Origin: Lucifuga dentata
Taxonomy: Eukaryota > Chordata > Actinopteri > Ophidiiformes > Bythitidae
Assembly: GCA_014773175.1 (NCBI GenBank)
Contig: VXCM01000901.1
Coordinates: forward strand, 315,662 to 379,661
Length of the DNA: 64,000 nucleotides
Direction: 5' to 3'
The notes beneath the pieces were generated by a model that worked only from the letters and a program-made list of their open reading frames with translations, was not told the origin of the DNA and did no database searches. Positions within the stretch are counted from its first letter, which is position 1, and the number at the start of each line of letters is the position of its first letter. The position numbers and the translations under genes were made by a program. Shown piece by piece: positions 37,501 through 50,340 of this stretch.

Positions 37501-38954
37501 TGAACCTTCTGTAAAAATTCAATGTCACATTTTTTTTAATCAGTGTCAGTGCGGCTTGTGTTGTGTATGCCGACTCACTGGGATGGCTTACTGACACACT
37601 AGTGGGATGGAGCATTATTAATGTCATTAGTTACACGTGCTTTTCCTGCTGACAAGTTAAAATGTCTGCCGTGAGAAAGGTCTGCTATAGCATGAAACAC
37701 GCTTATTACATTTACTGTAGCTGAGGCTATGCATGAAAATGAATGCAGTTTTGAGGAATATTAGCTGTTAAAATGCATTGATGTACTGTTTCTACATTTT
37801 CCAAAGTTCAGCTTACACAAACACAGATTTTATAATGATTTTCAAAATGTGTTATAATATTGCATACAATCCATCAGTTAAAGTGACATTTTAAAGCTTT
37901 ATTTTGTGATATTTTTGATATTACCATTGAATCAAATACTTGTAAAGTGAAGGGGTTGTTGGCAGAGCTGATCCCGCTAAAAATCAACATGCCAGTCAGC
38001 AGCCTGTGCAGCTTTCTCATGCTTTCACTCATATTGTTTTGGCTTATGGTTGACTCCTAGAAGCTAACACGCACACATTGTTTGTTACTTGCCCAGCATG
38101 GAATGACAAAGCTAAAGAAAACAAGTACCTGATGAAAAATCTAGAATCACAACTTTGAGAAAAGGGACCCAGATATTTTTCTCTGGAGTTGATGGACCAA
38201 AGCTGCATCATATTGAATTTGTCAGGTAGTAGGATGTCCCTGTTGCTCGTGTTTGCTTTGTCTGCTAGAGCTGTAAAGGGCAGTTATTTGCTAAAATATT
38301 TACTATGACAGTTTGATAAGCCGATGCTATGGGCTATCAATGCTCTGTTGCTTTGAGTTTATGTTCATCTTTCTGCCCCTAGTGTTAAAAAATCACTTCA
38401 TGCAGCTTTCATAAATGAATAAATAGAGGGAGCAAATAAAATAACAGGAAGAATTTATAATAAAAGATGAGGCAACTAAAAGCGAAAATAAATAACAGCC
38501 ATGATATGGATGGAGGTAATCAGAAAATCAGTAAATGCCTGCTGTGGGACAGAGAGTTTTAATGGTTTGGAATACCCTTCTGGTGTTTTGTGATCACAAT
38601 TGGACCTTGCAACAGGATTTACATCTGGTTTTCAATTATCATGGGCAATTTCATTAATATTGATGTGTTTTTAAGAGTGATTTGAGAATGTTCATTTATT
38701 ACATTGCTTCATTTCTTAAAGCAGCACTTTGAGCAGGAGTGTGCCTCTTATGTAATGTGATTCTAAAGCTTTCCTTTCTAAAGGTGTTTGAATGTTTGAC
38801 ATTTTATTGTGCAAATATATCAAATAGTGCACAAAAGGAAACACACAAAAACAATGATGGTAGAAATTTTAAATGGCATGGTAAACAAGGTGACAATTAG
38901 GCATGGCATTCTGAGTGTTAAGTTTTATCATTAAAGTTAAATTAAGTTTTATCA

Positions 38955-38997
38955 TGTTAAGTACTATGCCTATTATTTATAGGCATAGTACTTAACA
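38955..38997. repeat. Perfect 19-bp foldback
   Basis: TGTTAAGTACTATGCCTAT (38955-38973) and its exact reverse complement (38979-38997) are separated by 5 nt (TATTT). A near-copy of the preceding TTAAGTTTTATCAT lies just upstream, so the site has a history of small local duplications. Confidence 0.85.
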
Positions 38998-40257
38998 GGT
39001 ATCACTAAGGCTCTATAGTTCTGTTTTACTTGCACACTTTCATGTTGTATGCTGGTGCTAAATAAAAATAGTGAAAAGAAAATAATTGGGCCTGGATATT
39101 AAAGGACCCCCNAAAAAACAAAAAAAAAAACCAAAACAGAATTATATCAGCCAAAACTGTCTGAAGTCAAAATCTTATTATATACCGTATGCCCCAGTCA
39201 CAACCAACAAAATAACAAACTTTATTTATTTTAACTAACGAGTAATACTCAATAATCACAATCCCTTCTCCATTGGTATCCATTTTCCATAAAGAGGCTT
39301 ATGTGACTGGAGGCTGAATATTCCACATTAGGAAAGAAACTGACTATGTTGCCTTTATTTTTTTCTTTACGAATTTACCAATATTTAGCATGCCAGAAGA
39401 AACAAAACCCAAATAATTTATTTCTTTTCACCTAGAATCTGTTATTCTAACAAAGTTGTGTGAACACATGAAAAACTTGTCAGTTTATTTACAAATGATC
39501 TGTTACCAGCATATTCTCGCACTATCACATTCAAATATCTTTCACAGATTTTCAGCAGTAAACAGTCCATCTCAATTCATAAACATGTACATATGTCATA
39601 GAAAGGGGACTTTCTGTGGATTTTGGCCTCAAATTTTAACAGTGTGGTCGCACTAGATAAGGAACATTTGACAGCCAGCACTGAATGAAAAAAGAAAGGA
39701 CTAAAAGTGAGTAATACCTCCTCCTACAGTATATTTGGGCAGTGAATATTATTGTACATCAAGATAAACTTCAGAAATGTAAACCTATCCTTTTTACATT
39801 TACAATACAGGTCTTTTTTTTTTTTTTTTTTTTTTTTTGCCTGTATCTGATTGTTTTGATCTTTTTAAAATGGCTCATATCTGATACTGTTAGCATTTAG
39901 ACCTGAAACAACTTGCATATGCAATTGATGGTTAATTTGTTTCCAAGACAGAGGCAAACAAGGTAAGCAATAGAAACAAATTTCTTTCCCGAGAATTTTT
40001 AAACGTCTTTAGTGACTTGATTATATTTTAAGATGGTGAATAAGGATTTTAGAGGACTTGCTGCAGCTTGGACATGTGCAATAATGATCCCTGATGTGTC
40101 ATTCATATGTGCATAAAGTAGAAGACTGTCGCATTTTATTACAAGCGAGTCAGATGTTAAGGAAAATCTGATCTGTGTGTTTAGATGACAGTCGCATCTG
40201 ATGAGAATCAGATAAAATAACAAATTTCATTTGCTTTTTTAATTAAACTGTTTATAT

Positions 40258-40297
40258 GTTTGCAATGCTTATCTGACCAAAGATAAGCATTGCAAAC
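40258..40297. repeat. Perfect 17-bp foldback
   Basis: GTTTGCAATGCTTATCT (40258-40274) and its exact reverse complement (40281-40297) flank a 6-nt loop (GACCAA). An A-rich block follows that is duplicated around an N. Confidence 0.85.
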
Positions 40298-40419
40298 CCA
40301 AAAAAACAAAAAACAAAAAACAAAAAAAAAAACAGAATTTGGTCACTTGTACTTGGTNCCCAAAAAAACAAAAAACAAAAAACAAAAAAAAAAACAGAAT
40401 TTGGTCACTTGTACTTGGT
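40297..40419. other. Assembly-type duplication: 61 bp twice around one N
   Basis: 40297-40357 and 40359-40419 are identical; N at 40358. Directly after the 17-bp foldback. Confidence 0.9.
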
Positions 40420-40667
40420 GATGGGAATACCCAGTGACTGGCTGTTACATATAACACATTTATAATGCATTTATGCACATCATGTACTCACTCTGAGCTG
40501 CATGGGGAAACTACCAACTTTGCCAATGTTGTCAAGGTGTGTTGGCTGGCAAAGACAGAATAAGACTAAACAACACAAACTTTTCTTACAATAACAACTA
40601 AAAATAGGAGTGTATGTATGTTCCCAAGGTCCTATGTTCCAACGGTCTCCTGTGTTCCCCAGTTCAA

Positions 40668-40705
40668 TATTCTGTTCACACACACTTATGTGTGTGAACA
40701 GAATA
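40668..40705. repeat. Perfect 17-bp foldback
   Basis: TATTCTGTTCACACACA (40668-40684) and its exact reverse complement (40689-40705) are separated by 4 nt (CTTA). Confidence 0.85.
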
Positions 40706-43641
40706 GCCCTAACCCATTATGTGCTCTTTTTTGCTATATACAGCTGAGGATCATAGGACCTGGGAACATATGACCCCCCCTTAGCAATAATATGGTAGCT
40801 GTTCCTCACAGTTGTAGTACAGTATTAACAGGCACCATCACATGAAATGAAAAGTGCAGAACATGCACCATTCATGAGCACCCTACTCAATTGTCATATG
40901 AAAAGGATGACATTTGATAAACAGGTTGGGATGCGGAGGAGGTGCAAAGCTCGTCTATTTTTGCTGAGAAGGGGGACCTCTCAGGGCCAGAGTTGCATGC
41001 TGCCAGATCTGTTCTCCACCTGAAGACATAATTCATGTTATTTATCAAACACAAACACAGGCCTAGATGTGCAGTTTGGCATTCATCTGAATCAGAGCTT
41101 GTGTGCAATTAATGAAGTGTACCTCTGCCTTTATGCACACACATTTAAGGGATGATTTAAGGGAAGAGATATGTTAAGTGACCGTGCATTTCACTGGATT
41201 TTGGGAATATTCCCACAATATGAGGAGGAGGGTTTTGCTGGGGAAGATAACATTTAATTAACCTGTATGCTGTAGAAATCTTGACAGTTGAAAAAGTAAG
41301 AGAGCTGCAGTGAATCATTTTAGAAACAAAATGTAACAGCTTTTGGAAAAAAAAGAAAAAAGTGCTGATGATAAATGAACAAATGTCTCATCATTTAAGA
41401 CATTAGATGGAGTCATGGCTCTGTGGTCACTTAACTTGAACTTGACATTCATGAGATAATTCATTATGATGCTTGTACTACAGCGATATTCTGATATTTT
41501 TCTCAGCTAGAGTTTAATCATGGCCTTTAATCAAGGTAAATATTTTAGAGTGTTACTTTATTTAATGATCATTGTTATTCCAAAATCATGACATTTTTGT
41601 TTCTTTTTCTGAGCTTGCTGTTGTTGAAATCCCACTGCTAAACTACACATTTTCAGTTAACAGGCAGTCCCAGCCACTGATAATTAGCTGTTGCCTTAAT
41701 TTATGAATGCAAATCCAAAAAATACTGTATGTAAATCTGGCCCTGAGAGAATTTGGGATGGCTTTTTTATTTTTTATGGGTACTAACCAGGCTGGTCTTA
41801 TGCTTGGGGCCCTAAGAGAAATTTTACCTTTGGGCCACCATCTACATTTCAATCCACAAGTCAGATGAAACATGTGTGTGTGTTTTCAAAAACTTGGATC
41901 TACAATAAAGACAGCAATGTTAACTTCCTTAAAATAGCAACAAATGGTCAAAATAACCTAAATTATCATGCAAATCTGATTCTGAAAAACCTGCTGAAAA
42001 CAAGGTCAGTAGTTTATTTGATGCTATGTAACACAATTCATTTTAAATTCAAGAAACAAATACTCTGCTGCCATCTTCTACATCTGTAGCTGTTGTATTA
42101 CAGTGAACAAATTCGGATTTTTATTTTCAGTGTTTGAAATCGACTGATTTTTATATCTTTAATTGCAGCGGGATATGCTTGGGTTTCTAATCTTGAAAAA
42201 CATTATCTCTTTAAGGATGTTAGACTTGTGTCACATGTTTATTAATTTTAACATTTTAAGAATGAGAATTTTCCTAAAACCATATACATGTTTATTTTAG
42301 TTATTAACATGACAATAGGAAAAAACTGAAAAAATGCATAAGCTCAGAATAGAGTGGATGAAAAGAGGCTCAAATAAATTGTGAGGCTGAGTTGGTTGCT
42401 GAGCTGTCGGCATGGGCTAGGATTAACAGACAAAACTGGAAATAACTTTTTTACGATAAAAATGCTTTATGCCAGTTATAGTAGATAACTGTCATAGAAA
42501 ATGTGGTAGCAAGACATTATTTTAGTTCAGCTGTTGTATGTTACCCTGGCAGCTGTGCCAAATGCACACAAAAGAAAAAAGAAATATGTTTAATGGTCAC
42601 AGGGAGTACATTATTTACCCCTGAGCCTGCACAGAGCTTGTAGCAAACTCTTATCTCATATATTGCAACAAGAATAACTTTGTGGGTTAAATGTTGAGTG
42701 TGACTGTTTTTGTTGCTTAAAATTTTTGCTCCCCAGCACAAATCAATAACTATATTTAGGAATGATGAGTTCCATTACATGCTGTACAAAGGGGATTTCA
42801 GATTCCACATCTTTCAGGTATTATAGTAACTTCCATAGTTGGAGCACCTGACCAAGAGAACAGTGAGGAGCAGGGCAGGAGATTGGCAGGCCATCATTCA
42901 AGAGATACCTGACATGATTTCACTGCACATCAAATCATTAAGTGAAAACACTTTTCTTTTTTTTCTCCCCCTTACCTGTTCACTCTCAAGAAGTTCACTA
43001 CTGCAGTTACATCTATTGGTGAACTCCCCTTTTGCGCTCTCTTTTTTAGTGGTTCTGGTTCCTTCTACAGTAGAAGATTAATCCAATTTTTTAAATTCAG
43101 CGTTCACCTCAGCCTTTGCACAGAAAACATATCCATTTTATACAAATGAGATCATATTGTGCAATAGAAATGTATAGGCTCATAGACCTTAAAATTAAAA
43201 GCTGAAAAGTTGCAAAGACTTCCATCGGTGACACAGTGGAGTTAACATTGTAGAACCAATCGCAGACAGTCATTTTTAAATTTATAACACTTTACAACAA
43301 AAGTGGCTTCATATGATGGATGCTAGGATCAGCTTAGCCAAGGGTCTAGATAACTAATCATTGCTGTCATTTAGAGATGCTGTTTAGTGCTGCTTCATTG
43401 GTGATGAATGAGTGAGCAAAATTGTGAACTGATATACATGAGCAATTACACCCACATGAGCTTTGCTTAATTGGAGGGCTAAAGTTGTTGAACCAAAAAA
43501 TGTGCTTATAGCTGTGAAAATCACCCTAGGTTATGTTACAGCATGCACAAAGACATCCACTGATTCACTGTCACTGAAGCAGCCTTTTGAGAGCCTCTTT
43601 GTGTCATCTCTCATTTAAAGAGTTCAAGAGAGAATAGAACA

Positions 43642-43988
43642 GAAATCTCTGTCTGTCTGTGGCACCATTATCTCAAGAACCCGGCACTGTATGAAGTTGA
43701 AATTCAGCAGGTTTATTGCTCAGGACCCAAGGACGTGCAGTGTTGCATGTGAAGTTGTTTGGATGAGTGATTCTCAAATTGAGCTGTGCCGGTGAAAAGT
43801 AGTCCACACGGCAGGTTACGCTTCGGGCGCAACAGCATATGCCACGGTCTCAACCCGACCCTGTACAGCAAACAAAGCTAGCTCACGAGGATGTGCAGAA
43901 CAAAATTAAGGCAGGCTGCGGTGCATACCATAAAGTCCGGCCTGTTTTGAACACATATGTTTTGAATGGGCACTGCAGTAGTGTAATA
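43642..43988 (+). repeat. Dispersed repeat, copy B
   Basis: This is the partner of copy A (8760-9069), in the same orientation and with an extra internal segment (about 43855-43910). The strong resemblance across 35 kb marks it as an interspersed element rather than a local duplication. Confidence 0.7.
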
Positions 43989-45785
43989 AAAAATAGTTAT
44001 GAGACAAGGATTTTTTTTTTTTTTTTTNTTTTTTTTTTTTTTTTGTTTGTTTTTTTAGCTTAAAGGTGAGATTGTAGAGCTGAAGAAATATATTGTACTG
44101 AGCACAAACAAATGCTCATTTACCACTGAAAGACATTATTTAAAATTGAACATCAACTAAGGAGGTAAGCAAAATTTTGTGTTCACAAGAGAAACAAGCC
44201 TGATGAGCCCATTATGCTTTTGTCAATACTGTGATCACATTTTCAAAACTCTTTGCTTAGTCAGCACAGCAGCAGACTAGATGGCCTAACCTGTGGAGAA
44301 TTTTCATTGCTTTGACGCAAAATGCATTCAGTGACGTCATTTAAAATTCCTTGATTCTTTTCTCATTGAAACTCAATCACCGCCTCTGTTTTTACTGCCA
44401 ATTTTGCACGTTTACACACTGTTTACAAAATGACTGAATTTAAGTGCAAAAAAAATTGAAAAAATAAAACTTTGAACAACCACAACTGATTCCCATTTTG
44501 GCAGAATACCTACATTTGGTTTCAGTGTCATTACAATTCACACAAAATTTGACATCTTCTGAATGATTTTACACAGGCAAACATGGAGCCAGGCAGAAAA
44601 GGAGTTGGTTGTCAGGGGAAGATGAAGGAGAGGAGTGATGATACAGACAGTGGCGCATAATAGTGTTTACAGTATTTCTGATTTATTTCTGTAACATTCT
44701 TGTAACATATCGCAGTATATTCTGTATAGTAAAAAGATGACATGTTTGGTTTATATATTTAAAAAGACATTTCAAGGACAAAATTCAACATCTTGCAGGG
44801 CTCCCTGTTGCTAGTGTTTATCATGTCATTGTTTTGTGAATGACAAAATCTGCTGGGAGAAAGTAAATGTGTTGATTTTGAGACATGTATGAACTGTTTT
44901 GATTGTGTGAGATCAACTGCTGTGCCGAGCTGCATGTTGGTATGAAAGAAGAAGAAAAGAAGTGTATGGAATTGTTCATTATTGAGAAAATATCAACTTA
45001 ATGCTAACGCAGAAGGAAAGAAAGTTACTGCTCACAATATCTCTTTTGCAAGTGAATCACAGCAGTCAGCAGATATGATTTTAAGTGCAAATGCAAATTC
45101 TATGAAACAGCAGGAACACTCAGTGATGCAGACTTTTCCACTGCTTGTGTTCACCATTTTGGAAGAGGTGGCAGAGCAGACTAGATGTGTTAGCTCTGAT
45201 GCTAATTCCAGGGAAAGTTACTGTAGTGGAATCTCGTCCTGTGGAGCTGATGCTAATTCTCTGGGACAGGAGAGTAGCGGTGTGTGATTTAGCGGCGTAT
45301 GCTAAGTGCTACTGGAGCTGCAGGCTAGTCTGTGGGCACCAGGGTAGAGAGAGCAAGCTTGGGAAGTAGTGACTGACTAACTGGCCTGATTAGACTGGGT
45401 GTGAAATGACGTGGATCAGATACACACACTAACCCAGCTGCAAAAACAGACTGGCAGAATTAGAAAAAGACAGAGAAAATGCAGTAGATGAAAAGAAAAT
45501 GAAGATGATTAGCAGACATGGATGCAAAGTTGACAAATGAGGTGAGGGGAGGATAGAGAGATGCATAGGTTAATTTTCTGGATGTGATCGTTTCCTCTTG
45601 GGGTGTTTTTTTCAGCTCTGCTGGCCTGTGGTGGTGTAAGAAATTGGCTGAGATGCAACACAGCATTCGCATCATCGTTTCATTAGCTCTCATTCAGCCC
45701 AAGGCATTTCACACTGCATTTCCTCTACTCATCTGCTTCTCTCAGATCTGCCCACATTATAGAAAAAAGGTAATACAGAGTAGGA

Positions 45786-45860
45786 TGAACCTGGGAACAG
45801 GAGCTTAGACCCATTTGAATTAGACTGGAACCTGTTTAGGATATAGCATTTTGAAGGATT
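45786..45860 (+). repeat. 75-bp inverted repeat, left arm
   Basis: Starting TGAACCTGGGAACAGGAGCT, it is the reverse complement of 47099-47173 with only two mismatches in 75 bp. The arms are about 1.24 kb apart. No target-site duplication was found. Confidence 0.8.
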
Positions 45861-46586
45861 TTCTTATTTTTAATCTTTTTTTTTTTAATCTAGTGTATGT
45901 TATTTATTGACGCAGACACTTATGTGCCTATGTGGGTTAAAATCAGATAACATTTATTTCAGAGTTATTAAATAGCTGTCACTTTGCTGTGAACATTGTC
46001 CACAGGCATAGATTATGCTCAGATAAAGGCAGACAGTAGAATGGAGATCTGTGCCATGAACACACAGGCAGCGAGGTCTCCCTCTCTCTCCTTACAGCAT
46101 GTGAAAAAAAAAGGTATTTGGCCCAGAATAAGACTAATTAAACTCAAAATACACATAAAATCAGACAAACTATGGTGCAGTATAGTTCTGAAGAAGTTCA
46201 TTAAAAATAAAATAATATAACATCTTTACAATGCTTCTCTTAACATTAATCCTCCTCCAAACCATCCGCCACCCCATCTGTTCCTGGTGGTGATGTGGAT
46301 ACAGAGAGCACCTGTCCTCAGCTATGTCGGTGTCCCACAGTGGGTGGGCCTGCCCTAGTAATAGGCCACATGGGGATAAGCATTGTTACTTTCCCTCATG
46401 CTAGTTAGAAGATGCCTTTTTGGATAAAATGAGAAACATCTAAATATTCTAGTCCAGTGATTGCTCTTTAACCTCCTACCTGGATGACTGAGATGAGCCT
46501 TCAGAGACAGATTCACGATGGTGGTTCACCTTAAAGCTTCATTATGGAATTTGACCACTACACTTGCAGCTCCTATTGCATACGCA

Positions 46587-46862
46587 GTCGTTTGAGGAGA
46601 GGGAATCTCTCTTTGAATAGCCTCTCCCGAGGTTTCTTCCATTTTCCTTATATNGTCGTTTGAGGAGAGGGAATCTCTCTTTGAATAGCCTCTCCCGAGG
46701 TTTCTTCCATTTTCCTTATATACAGTAATAATGTTTTTGGGGAGTTTTTCCTCATCTTCTGAGAGAGCTTGGACTGGGTTGGGAACTGCTAAAGTGTGGG
46801 TCTGTAAAGCTCTTTGAATCATTGTATGTGATCCTGGGCTATGCAAATAAATTTGACTTGAC
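46587..46862 (+). mobile_element. Retroelement 3' tail ending in TTGACTTGACT
   Basis: GCCTCTCCCGAGGTTTCTTC, GGGGAGTTTTTCCTC, TCTGTAAAGCTCTTTGAATC and GGGCTATGCAAATAAATTTG are successive blocks of a very common teleost non-LTR 3' region. The first 67 bp are duplicated around an N (46587-46653 and 46655-46721), probably by the assembly. Confidence 0.65.
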
Positions 46863-47098
46863 TTGACTCACTACAGAACAGGAAACAGAATGTAAAAGTC
46901 ACAGCAAGGATTTATATATATAGTAGTCAATATTTATCTATTTCTTATGGCTAATGTGTCAACAATAGCTTGCTTACAGTATGTGAGGGACATGGCAAAA
47001 ACTGACGCAAAAGCAGAGGCTGAGAGGCAGAAATAATTTCAGTGTTGATTGGGCAAAGCAATGTCCTTGCCTTGCCGAGTAAGCATTGATAAACACCG

Positions 47099-47173
47099 AA
47101 TCCTTCAAAATTCTATATCCTAAGCAGGTTCCAGTCTAATTCAAATGGGTCTAAGCTCCTGTTCCCAGGTTCA
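47099..47173 (-). repeat. 75-bp inverted repeat, right arm
   Basis: This is the partner of 45786-45860 (73 of 75 positions identical). The outer flanks are only weakly alike (GAGTAGGA against GACTAGGG), so these could be terminal repeats of an unknown element or two separate insertions of one short repeat. Confidence 0.8.
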
Positions 47174-50115
47174 CCCTAGTCTCTTAACAGCAGGTTAGAA
47201 AAGGTCGATACACAGGCAGGCAAAAAAAAACAAAAAACCCAAAAAACCCAGAGGCAACTATGTCCCAGCTATGAACAGACAAAAGGCAAAAGCTAGGAAG
47301 GCAAAGTTTTAAAAAACTAGGAAAAAAGCCTTGGTTTCACTTTTGTGAGGGGGCTGTCACTGACAGCGTGCACACTTCCACAGAGAGTGAAGGCATTTTA
47401 TACTTGCTGCATTCTTCATTGCAGTATTCTCTGAAACAACAGGAGGCAGTATAGAGAAAATACCATGTCAAGCAGGAAGTAGTCAATGAAGTAGTCACAA
47501 AATGATTCCGCATATTTTTCCAAACTTTACAGCAAAAACTCGTATCTTTTCCAAATGCAGTTGCTGTTTCATTCCAGGAGTTTTGGTCCACGTGCTGTCC
47601 TTATAATTGAGTCATAAAGATGTTTGTATGTAAGATGTTTGTAGACCAGCTCGGCAAGTCTAACCTCCAACTCCTCCATTTTGAACAGCGTGGCACTCAT
47701 GTTACTTGTGCTCCTCATGTCAAGTCACATGATATAGGAGGTTTGCGATCATGCGACACAACATCACAGAGGCCCAGAGCGCCATGGCAGAGGCGCCGTG
47801 ATTACGTCATATGTGGCACACACACCCTTGCAACATGATGTATAAACCAAGCTTTAGGCTTACAGATCTGGAACAGACTGGGGAGTGAGACCATGAGACA
47901 ACAAGACAGTACTGTGGCTGACAAAGAATGCAGCTGATAGGGGGCAGAGACAGGAACAGGTGACCAGGAGTGGCGGGAATGACTGAGAGCAGCTTGGCAA
48001 CTGGTTGGAAATGACGGGGTCTGAAGTGACAGGAGATGTTAGTAAATAGTAAACAAACCCGGCAGACTGAGAAGATGTAGATGGTGTCATGACAGCTTAA
48101 TATTTCTCACACATCTTGCATAAAAGGAGTAACAACACAAGCATTCCATTTGAGTCGTGTGTCTTGCTGTGCTGGGCAGGTAGGGAACCATCAGCCTGTG
48201 AACCGGAAACAGTTTGTTCAGAGTTTTATATGGGCGTCAGGAAATAAACCAGGCAATGCCATCATAGCAAAACCAAAGTGCTGAAAGCAGATGAATAAGT
48301 GAAGTCATCAGCAAACGTGTTATTCAGAAAATGTAACGTCTTTAATTTACTTAGTACTGACTTGAGATTACTCATCACTCAAAGAGGGAAGTATTCACAT
48401 TGCCCTTTACTTTTGTATTACTTTCTAAAAGTTTTTATCTGTTAGTGTAGTATGTTATTCAGAACTTGTCTTAAAAGACATGCAGTTTTTTTTTGCCATG
48501 CCTGATTCTGTCCACTCTGTATTTCTCTTTGTGTTTCTGCTGCACACCCACAGAAAACTGGTCTGAGCCTGTTTATCAGGAGCTGAAGCGCTCTCACCAT
48601 TTCATGACAGAATAAAGTCCTTCAGCAGCCGACCATTGATTCAGACCTGGACACAGCTTCCAGCAATATTATGTTTACTAGACTTAGATTTAAAGAAAAG
48701 TTTTAGAGTATCTCCACCGATTGTCCTCTGCCATTTTGTGTTTCATTTACATGTGTCTGTCGTGCACAAGCTAGCAGATGGACGATCAACGAGCAAAGGC
48801 AGGATAATTTGTCTTGACAGATATTAGTTTTAATTTAATCAACATAATCTAATATGGTAAGTTTTCACCAGGCTAGTAACTCTTATGTGAAGAAATAAAA
48901 AGTAGTGTTACATTACAGTGTTGTTAACAAAACTATGATTCCAGTAATGTGTTATTTTATACCGTGTTACTTCAACACTGATCAACATTCAACCCTGTCA
49001 CATCACAGGAAATCATTTAATGTTTCAAAAAAAATTGCTTAATTGAGCTTTAAAATGGGATATCTCCATGGTAACCTGGGCTGCACATAGCAGGGAACTT
49101 GCTTACATTATTTGACTATTATTCTCAATAATAATGAAATGTACTGTTGTATATTGAATGCACTGACAGATTCTGAGGAGTTATTTGTGCAAAAGATTGC
49201 ACCTATATTTCCACACTTGAGGCTGCCCTAGTGAATACAACATCTCCTCAAGTCTCAGTGTGGAATTACAATTGCAGTCTCTTAACAAAAAGTATCCCCA
49301 ATGTTTAATAATGACCAGGCAGTGATTAGCCTATTTCCATTTCGCATTTACATTTTTGAAAATGTTCTTAATTCTGTCTTGCCTCAGCAGGAGCAGCAGT
49401 GTTAATTTACGGTGTTCATATTTATTCATTAGTTTGTTCCCAATAGTAGAATATAAACAATGCATTTCTTTTCCATGCTTCCCTCTTTTTTTCTGCAAAC
49501 ATGTTAAACTTGTCAGCAGAATTCCACAAATATCTGTAGCCTACATTATTGTTCTTATGTTAATTTTATTTAATTTCAAGTGTTAATGCAATTTTATTGC
49601 TAGTTTTTATATCTGCTGCTTAATATTCTGTTTCCTTGACTCCTTCTACATTTGCAGCGACAGTTTCTCCACAGGGATCAACAAAGTTTATTTTTTAACC
49701 TTTTTATAAACTTATGCCTACTATGTGGACAAACATTGCTGAATTGGAAAGATCTGGGTTGACAGACTTTGATAACTACCTTTAGTTGGACTGATTATTC
49801 TAGGTTGAATTTTCTATTCATTTAGTGTGCATTAGTATGATAAATTATTATTTAACATTGTGTGAAGCTGCAACCACCAGGCAGCATATCTATTCTGTGA
49901 TCTAAAGAAAGCTGCTGATAACACACCAAAACTGTCAAGCGAAAGGTTTACTGTTAGGGCCTCGGTATATGAATTTGGTAATACTAATTCAGGATTGAGA
50001 ATGTTTCATTTTGTGAAGCAAACCATCAAATGTTTCCTTTTGTTGAACTTGTTTCATTAGACACGTTTCTGGATTAATGTTTTGTGTTTGTTTGTGTGCG
50101 TGTTTGTGTGTTTAG

Positions 50116-50340
50116 GGTATGATGGGTGTAGTGTGCTGGATGTTGCTCCTGTTCCCACAAATCATGGTGCCTGTGGCATCTCAGAAGCCTCCAGGGCTTA
50201 GTGTGGGTGTGATCTTGGGACAGACACGTCATATTTCCGACCAGGACCTTCGCCTACCACAGCGTCCTGATGATGCCCTTGACGTCTCTGTGGTGACACT
50301 TAGAATCAACCAGACAGACCCAAAGTCTGTGATTACACAG
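50116..50340 (+). CDS. grin2a: First coding exon of a GluN2 NMDA-receptor subunit (grin2a-like)
   Basis: This exon encodes the start of a glutamate-binding GluN2 subunit, which pairs with GluN1 to form the synaptic NMDA receptor channel. It follows a TG/T-rich tract ending in tttag (AG at 50114-50115) and ends CAG|GTGAGT at 50340 in phase 0. Two in-frame ATGs occur at 50119 and 50122. The second has the better context (A at -3, G at +4) and aligns with the mammalian GluN2A start (MG-V--W--L), so I number from it. Residues 1-20 are a hydrophobic signal peptide, probably cleaved after VAS. The amino-terminal domain follows, with LDVSVV and the sequon NQT in NQTDPKS at residue 63, where human GluN2A has NRTDPKS. 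GluN2A is preferred over 2B from the start peptide, the LG...DLR segment and LDV-VV-L; in the next exon 2A and 2B fit about equally. Where human GluN2A has H42 and H44, this protein has Q34 and R36. GluN2 family membership is near certain; the 2A assignment is about 70% sure. Confidence 0.9.

Larger units (their letters stand above)
26924..50115 (+). other. grin2a: Proposed grin2a-like intron 2 (23.2 kb)
   Basis: This is the interval between the exon 2 donor (GTAAGC) and the first coding exon acceptor (TTTAG). No open frame in it resembles a known protein. It contains a tRNA-derived SINE (28575-28930), LINE 3' tails (32363-32606, 34440-34530, 46587-46862), a dispersed repeat copy (43642-43988), a 75-bp inverted repeat pair (45786-45860 and 47099-47173), several perfect foldback hairpins (38955-40705) and microsatellites. 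Long first introns are usual for GRIN2 genes. Confidence 0.55.

Noticed and set aside
44982..45287. 101-aa plus-strand frame
   Set aside because: Composition and internal ATGCTAAT words suggest chance; no family recognised and no splice sites support it.
7865..46721. Local 61-67-bp tandem duplications as biological events
   Set aside because: Each pair is exactly identical and centred on one N, which fits assembly overlap much better than nine independent recent duplications.
48552..48617. Acceptor-like CACACCCACAG followed by a short open frame ending in TAA
   Set aside because: About 20 codons with no family match; this would be expected by chance in 64 kb.
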